Part shown: positions 60,644 to 64,000 of the stretch, one piece after another
Layout: every line of letters begins with the position of its first letter
Numbering within the stretch: position 1 is the stretch's first letter
Origin: an uncultured Roseovarius sp.
GTDB taxonomy: Bacteria > Pseudomonadota > Alphaproteobacteria > Rhodobacterales > Rhodobacteraceae
Direction: 5' to 3'
Length of the DNA stretch: 64,000 nucleotides
Assembly: GCF_913057115.1 (NCBI RefSeq)
Contig: NZ_CAJXNN010000001.1
Coordinates: 54,441-118,440 of the forward strand
Translations under genes and position numbers: made by a program
Notes under the pieces: generated by a model
The model's database searches: none
The model's input: only the letters and a program-made list of their open reading frames with translations
What the model was told of the DNA's origin: nothing

Positions 60644-61429
60644 CTAACGACCTGTTCGCGCCTGCTCGTTTATCGCCGCCTCGATCCGGTCCAGCCGGGC
60701 CATGACTTCATCCCGGTAGCTGTCGGTTTTCTCGACGTCTTCTTCATGGTGGGCATCCTGCATCGAATTGACGATCAGGCCGACGACAAGGTTCACCACC
60801 GCGAAGGTCGTGACCAGAATGAAGGGCACGAAGAAGGCCCATGCGTAGGGGTAGACCTCCATTACCGGGCGCACGATGCCCATGGACCACGATTCAAGTG
60901 TCATGATCTGGAACAGCGAATAGGCCGAGAGGCCTAACGTTCCGAACCATTCGGGGAAGGTCTCGCCGAAGAGCTTGGTGGCCATCACGGCGGCAATGTA
61001 GAAGATCAGCCCGGTCAGCAGGAAGACCGACCCCATGCCGGGCAGTGCGCTCATCAACCCTTCGACCACGCGGCGCAGGGAGGGCGTGACAGACAGCACG
61101 CGCAACAAACGCAGGATGCGCAACGCGCGGAGCACCGAAAGCCCCTGTGCCGCCGGGATGAGGGAGATACCGACAATTATGAAATCAAAGATGTTCCAGC
61201 CGCGCTTGAAAAAACCGAAACCCCGCGCCGTGAGCTTGGCGGCAATTTCGACCACGAAAATTGCGAGGCAGATTTGATCAAGGGTCACGATGAGCGGCCC
61301 GGCCATCTCCATCGCGGGTTTGGAGGTTTCCAAACCTAGAATCGCGGCGTTGAACAAGATCACGCCAAGGATGAAATTCTGTACTGCCGGTCGATCGACG
61401 ACCGCGCCTATCTTGTCTCGAAATGTCAT
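60644..61429 (-). CDS. Voltage-gated sodium channel (NaV, NaChBac/NavAb type)
   Basis: The protein has 261 aa, a single six-helix subunit that forms a tetramer. The S4 voltage sensor has arginines every third residue (VLRALRILRLLRVL, about 99-112). The selectivity filter TLESWSM (177-183) is identical to the one I recall for NavAb and NavSp. A C-terminal coiled coil (about 225-255) should tetramerise. It is probably for Na+ entry linked to motility or pH response in sea water. Confidence 0.95.
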   Translation of the reverse strand: MTFRDKIGAVVDRPAVQNFILGVILFNAAILGLETSKPAMEMAGPLIVTLDQICLAIFVVEIAAKLTARGFGFFKRGWNIFDFIIVGISLIPAAQGLSVLRALRILRLLRVLSVTPSLRRVVEGLMSALPGMGSVFLLTGLIFYIAAVMATKLFGETFPEWFGTLGLSAYSLFQIMTLESWSMGIVRPVMEVYPYAWAFFVPFILVTTFAVVNLVVGLIVNSMQDAHHEEDVEKTDSYRDEVMARLDRIEAAINEQARTGR

Positions 61430-61501
61430 GTTTCGGCCCTGTAAATACTTCGCAAGGATATGGGGCGAAAGGGGCGGCCCTGCAAGCCGATGAACGGCAA
61501 A

Positions 61502-61535
61502 CGGCCCGACGCAGATTGCGCCGGGCCGCTTTTTT
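61502..61535. terminator. Stem-loop after the MscS gene
   Basis: CGGCCCGACGC (61502-61512) pairs with GCGCCGGGCCG (61518-61528) with one mismatch. Plus-strand CTTTTTT follows; on the minus strand only GTTTG follows. It lies between the mscS and sodium channel genes, both leftward, and likely ends mscS transcripts. Confidence 0.6.
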
Positions 61536-61564
61536 AATCGGAACCGCCAGTGCCGATACGCGGT

Positions 61565-62371
61565 TTAGCCCGCTTTTTGAATTTCAACCGAATGGGGATA
61601 GGGGATCGAAACGCCCGACTTGTCGAAGGCTTCCTTTACGGCTTTGGTCATCTCGAACTTCACGTCCCAGTAATCGGCGGCGTCGCACCAGATGCGCGCG
61701 GTCAAATCCACGCTGCTGTCGCCAAGGTTGGTGACGCGCACCCAAGGGGCGGGGTCATCGTGAACACGGGCGTCGGCCTTGGCCAGATCAAGGATGATGC
61801 CCATGGCCTTGTCGGCATCATCGCCATAGTCGATGCCAAAGGTCATATCGACGCGACGGGTGTCGTGATGCGAGAAGTTGGTGATGATCGCGCCCCATGC
61901 CTGACCATTTGGCACGATAATTTGCACGTTGTCGGGGGTGACCAGTTCGGTGATGAAAAGGTTAAGGTCTTTGACCGTCCCCGCTGTGCCGCCGATATCC
62001 ACGTATTGGCCGAGTTTATATGGCCGGAAGAGGATCAACATGAAGCCTGCGGCCAGATCGCTGAGCGTACCTTGCAGCGCCAGACCGATGGCCAGGGTAG
62101 CCGCACCCAGAACCGCGACAAGCGAGGTGGCCTCGATCCCGAAAATACCAAGCACCGCGACCAGCACCATGAGCAGGATGACCCACTTCACGACAGAGGC
62201 CACAAAGTTCCCAAGCGTGTTGTCGACGTTTTCATTGGCGTTGACTTTGCGGCGGACAAGGCCGCTGACCATACCGGCGACCATCCAGCCGATGATCAGG
62301 ACGACAAGCGCCTTGACCGCGTTCATCACCAAAGGCGCGTAGGCACCCATTGAGTCCATAAATGCTTCCAT
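61565..62371 (-). CDS. Small-conductance mechanosensitive channel (MscS family)
   Basis: The protein has 268 aa. Three N-terminal helices; the pore-lining TM3 (LGAATLAIGLALQGTLSDLAAGFMLILFRPYKLGQYVDIGG) is typical MscS, followed by the beta and C-terminal domains. It relieves pressure on osmotic downshock. Length is close to E. coli MscS (286). Confidence 0.95.
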   Translation of the reverse strand: MEAFMDSMGAYAPLVMNAVKALVVLIIGWMVAGMVSGLVRRKVNANENVDNTLGNFVASVVKWVILLMVLVAVLGIFGIEATSLVAVLGAATLAIGLALQGTLSDLAAGFMLILFRPYKLGQYVDIGGTAGTVKDLNLFITELVTPDNVQIIVPNGQAWGAIITNFSHHDTRRVDMTFGIDYGDDADKAMGIILDLAKADARVHDDPAPWVRVTNLGDSSVDLTARIWCDAADYWDVKFEMTKAVKEAFDKSGVSIPYPHSVEIQKAG

Positions 62372-62495
62372 GAAAGCCCCCAGAATTCACAATAAGGCGA
62401 CCCAATGCCGCCCTTTACCAGATGCGCAAATACATCACGGCAAACCCTGACCTCTAGGGGTTTTTTGTCAAGGATTTCCCCGCAAACAGGCGTGT

Positions 62496-62945
62496 TTAGA
62501 CGGGAAGGCTGCCTTCCAGAACATAGCGCAGGATTTGCACCACTTGCGCAGGTTCACGCGCCATGGCGAGGGCGGCGGCGTCGACCTCTTTCAAGGCGTG
62601 GTCGTGCTCGGGCTGTTGCAGAATGATCAATGACTTGCCAAGGGCCGCCGCATAACCCGCGTCAAAGGCGGCATTCCATTGTTTGTACTTCTCGCCAAAA
62701 CGGACAACCACGACATCGGCATCGGCAATGCCCTTGCGGGTGCGTATGGCGTTGACCATGGCGCCCTTGTGATCGTGCCAATACTTGTCATCCTCAGCCC
62801 CAAGGATCGCCACACCGCAATCATCCGATGCGCCATGATCGGTGACCGGGCTGTTGAAGGTGACATCGAGCCCCTTGGCCCCTTCGATGATCTGCTCGCG
62901 CCAGTCGGTATGGATTTCGCCGGAAAGATAGACATTCAGGGTCAT
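62496..62945 (-). CDS. YtoQ family protein
   Basis: The protein has 149 aa, starting MTLNVYLSGEIHTDWR and containing GAEDDKYWHDHKGAMVNAIRT and FGEKYKQWNAAFDAGYAAALGK, the YtoQ/nucleoside 2-deoxyribosyltransferase-like pattern. Function unproved; a nucleoside- or nucleotide-processing role is suggested by the fold. Confidence 0.9.
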   Translation of the reverse strand: MTLNVYLSGEIHTDWREQIIEGAKGLDVTFNSPVTDHGASDDCGVAILGAEDDKYWHDHKGAMVNAIRTRKGIADADVVVVRFGEKYKQWNAAFDAGYAAALGKSLIILQQPEHDHALKEVDAAALAMAREPAQVVQILRYVLEGSLPV

Positions 62946-63087
62946 TTGGTCCTCGGATCAGTTGGGTTTGATTGGTGGATACATAGCGCGCCTGCCCTGC
63001 CGCGTCACCCTTTGCAGGGCTTTGGATGCGGACCGGGAGGTGTTAGCCTGCTCGTGCTGTTCCACAGCACGCCCCAGGAGAACACAC

Positions 63088-63543
63088 ATGCATTTACGCG
63101 CCTTATCAATCGGAACGGTCGTTTGTGGTTTGCTTGCCGCGCCCGCCTTTGCCGCCGACAAGGTGGCCGAGATTTTGCAGGCTGCCGAACAGGCCTGTGC
63201 CAGCTTCGAAAACGGGCAATTCGCGCATGACGATGCCATCGTTGCGGTCGACCTGACCGGCAATGGCGAGACCGATACCCTGGTCGATGAAAGTCAGTTT
63301 TCCTGCAGCTCAGCCGCCTCGATGTATTGCGGTAGCGGCGGTTGCATGTTGCATGCCGTCGTGGGTGATGAAAGCTGGCGATTTCAGGCCGAAGGCTGGC
63401 GCATGATCGAATGGCACGACCGCCCCATCCTGTTGATCGCACGGGATGGGGGGTGGTGCGGCGGCGCGGGGGCGCAGCTGTGCTATGAGTCCGTGACATG
63501 GAGCAACGGCGACATGCTGACCGTCATGCCGCCGCCGCAATAG
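63088..63543 (+). CDS. Hypothetical periplasmic protein
   Basis: The protein has 151 aa with a signal peptide ending AFA. The mature part has six cysteines (FSCSSAASMYCGSGGCMLH and WCGGAGAQLC), likely disulfide-linked, and an acidic loop DLTGNGETDTLVDE like a calcium-binding turn. Family not recognised. CCAGGAG precedes the ATG. It is convergent with pheT. Confidence 0.75.
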   Translation: MHLRALSIGTVVCGLLAAPAFAADKVAEILQAAEQACASFENGQFAHDDAIVAVDLTGNGETDTLVDESQFSCSSAASMYCGSGGCMLHAVVGDESWRFQAEGWRMIEWHDRPILLIARDGGWCGGAGAQLCYESVTWSNGDMLTVMPPPQ

Positions 63544-63546
63544 TGC

Positions 63547-64000
63547 TTAGCCCCGCAGGGTGCCGCCTGTGGCCTTTTCGACCTTCTCGACGATCTTTTT
63601 CGAGACCTCGTCGATATCGGCTTCTTTCAGGGTTGTGTCGGTGGGTTGCAGGCGCACCGTGACAGCGAGGGATTTCTTGCCCTCACCAAGGCTGCCGCCG
63701 ATGAACTCATCAAAGACGCGCACATCTTCGATCAGCGCCTTGTCGGCCCCGGCGGCGGCATTGACCAGCGTCAGCGCCTCAACCTGCGTATCCACGACAA
63801 AGGCAAAGTCACGTTCGACTGCCTGCAAATCGCTGACCGTCATTGCCCCGCGTGAGGCGCTTTTCTTGCGTGGCAGGGGGATTTCGGCGGGGAACAGGGT
63901 AAAGGCCACGGCGGGGCCTTTGACGTCCATCTGCTCCAGCACGCGGGGGTGCAATTCACCGAAGATGCCCAGCACCTTCTTGGGGCCAAGGCAGATACGC
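63547..64000 (-). CDS. pheT: Phenylalanyl-tRNA synthetase beta subunit, 3' part
   Basis: Only the C-terminal ~150 residues are in the window; the gene continues past the right edge. They cover the end of the catalytic-like domain (GIFGELHPRVLEQMDVKGP) and the ferredoxin-fold anticodon-binding domain (AVERDFAFVVD, FIGGSLGEGKKSLAVTVRLQP). It charges tRNA-Phe together with PheS. Confidence 0.93.
   Translation of the reverse strand, partial: RICLGPKKVLGIFGELHPRVLEQMDVKGPAVAFTLFPAEIPLPRKKSASRGAMTVSDLQAVERDFAFVVDTQVEALTLVNAAAGADKALIEDVRVFDEFIGGSLGEGKKSLAVTVRLQPTDTTLKEADIDEVSKKIVEKVEKATGGTLRG

Noticed and set aside
1..64000. tRNA, rRNA, prophage or insertion-sequence genes
   Set aside because: No cloverleaf with a T-loop GTTCGAATC pattern, no transposase or phage structural protein was recognised on either strand.

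Overview
This is a 64-kb stretch of G+C-rich chromosome from a marine alphaproteobacterium, most likely a Roseobacter-group member of the Rhodobacterales. The evidence is the serC-serA pair with a serC-type leader, a TRAP transporter, a NavSp/NavAb-like sodium channel, a membrane protein resembling the TsoY family, and codon use and short intergenic elements typical of that group. I found no tRNA, rRNA, CRISPR array, prophage or complete insertion sequence.

Layout. 1-4 kb: a gene start running off the left edge, a PRC-barrel envelope protein, an lrgA-lrgB-cobO operon, and a polytopic membrane protein whose promoter carries two ATTC-N8-GAAT operators. 4-10 kb: serine biosynthesis (serB opposite serC-serA), a metallophosphatase and a thiolase. 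10-18.7 kb: a soluble hybrid histidine kinase, yaaA, recQ, yggT, a thioesterase-like protein, an MFS exporter overlapping mepA. 18.7-21 kb: a small accessory region with a terminator-bounded short transcript, a cluster of CGTACG palindromes, arfB, a parDE toxin-antitoxin pair and an A+T-rich DUF3800 gene. 21-28 kb: pncB, deoC and a divergent four-gene Mn/Zn ABC uptake operon behind a Fur-family box. 28-32 kb: a formamidase-like hydrolase, gabD, a META-domain lipoprotein, hyi and a DUF1285 gene.

32-39 kb is a translationally coupled MoxR / DUF58 / BatA-DUF4159 / membrane GATase-like operon. 40.5-45 kb is the glycolate oxidase operon glcD-glcE-(small membrane protein)-glcF. 45-49.5 kb holds a secreted trypsin-like protease, an RpoH-type hsp20 gene whose stop codon is supplied by a MITE-like element, a universal stress protein, and a cluster of three c-type cytochromes, the first with a methionine-rich repeat inserted into a cytochrome c' fold. 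49.5-55 kb is a LysR / DUF1445 / TRAP / pxpA unit that looks like uptake and ring-opening of 5-oxoproline or a similar lactam. 55-64 kb carries polA with a downstream unknown gene, a CHCC zinc-finger protein, an ABC ATPase, a voltage-gated sodium channel, an MscS channel, a YtoQ protein and the 3' end of pheT.

Most promising for follow-up: the putative persulfide-responsive operators before the TsoY-like gene, the Met-rich cytochrome cluster, the MITE that terminates hsp20, the short transcription unit and CGTACG array before arfB, and the fused metal-permease/winged-helix-like protein. All family assignments come from reading the translated sequence; no database search was run.
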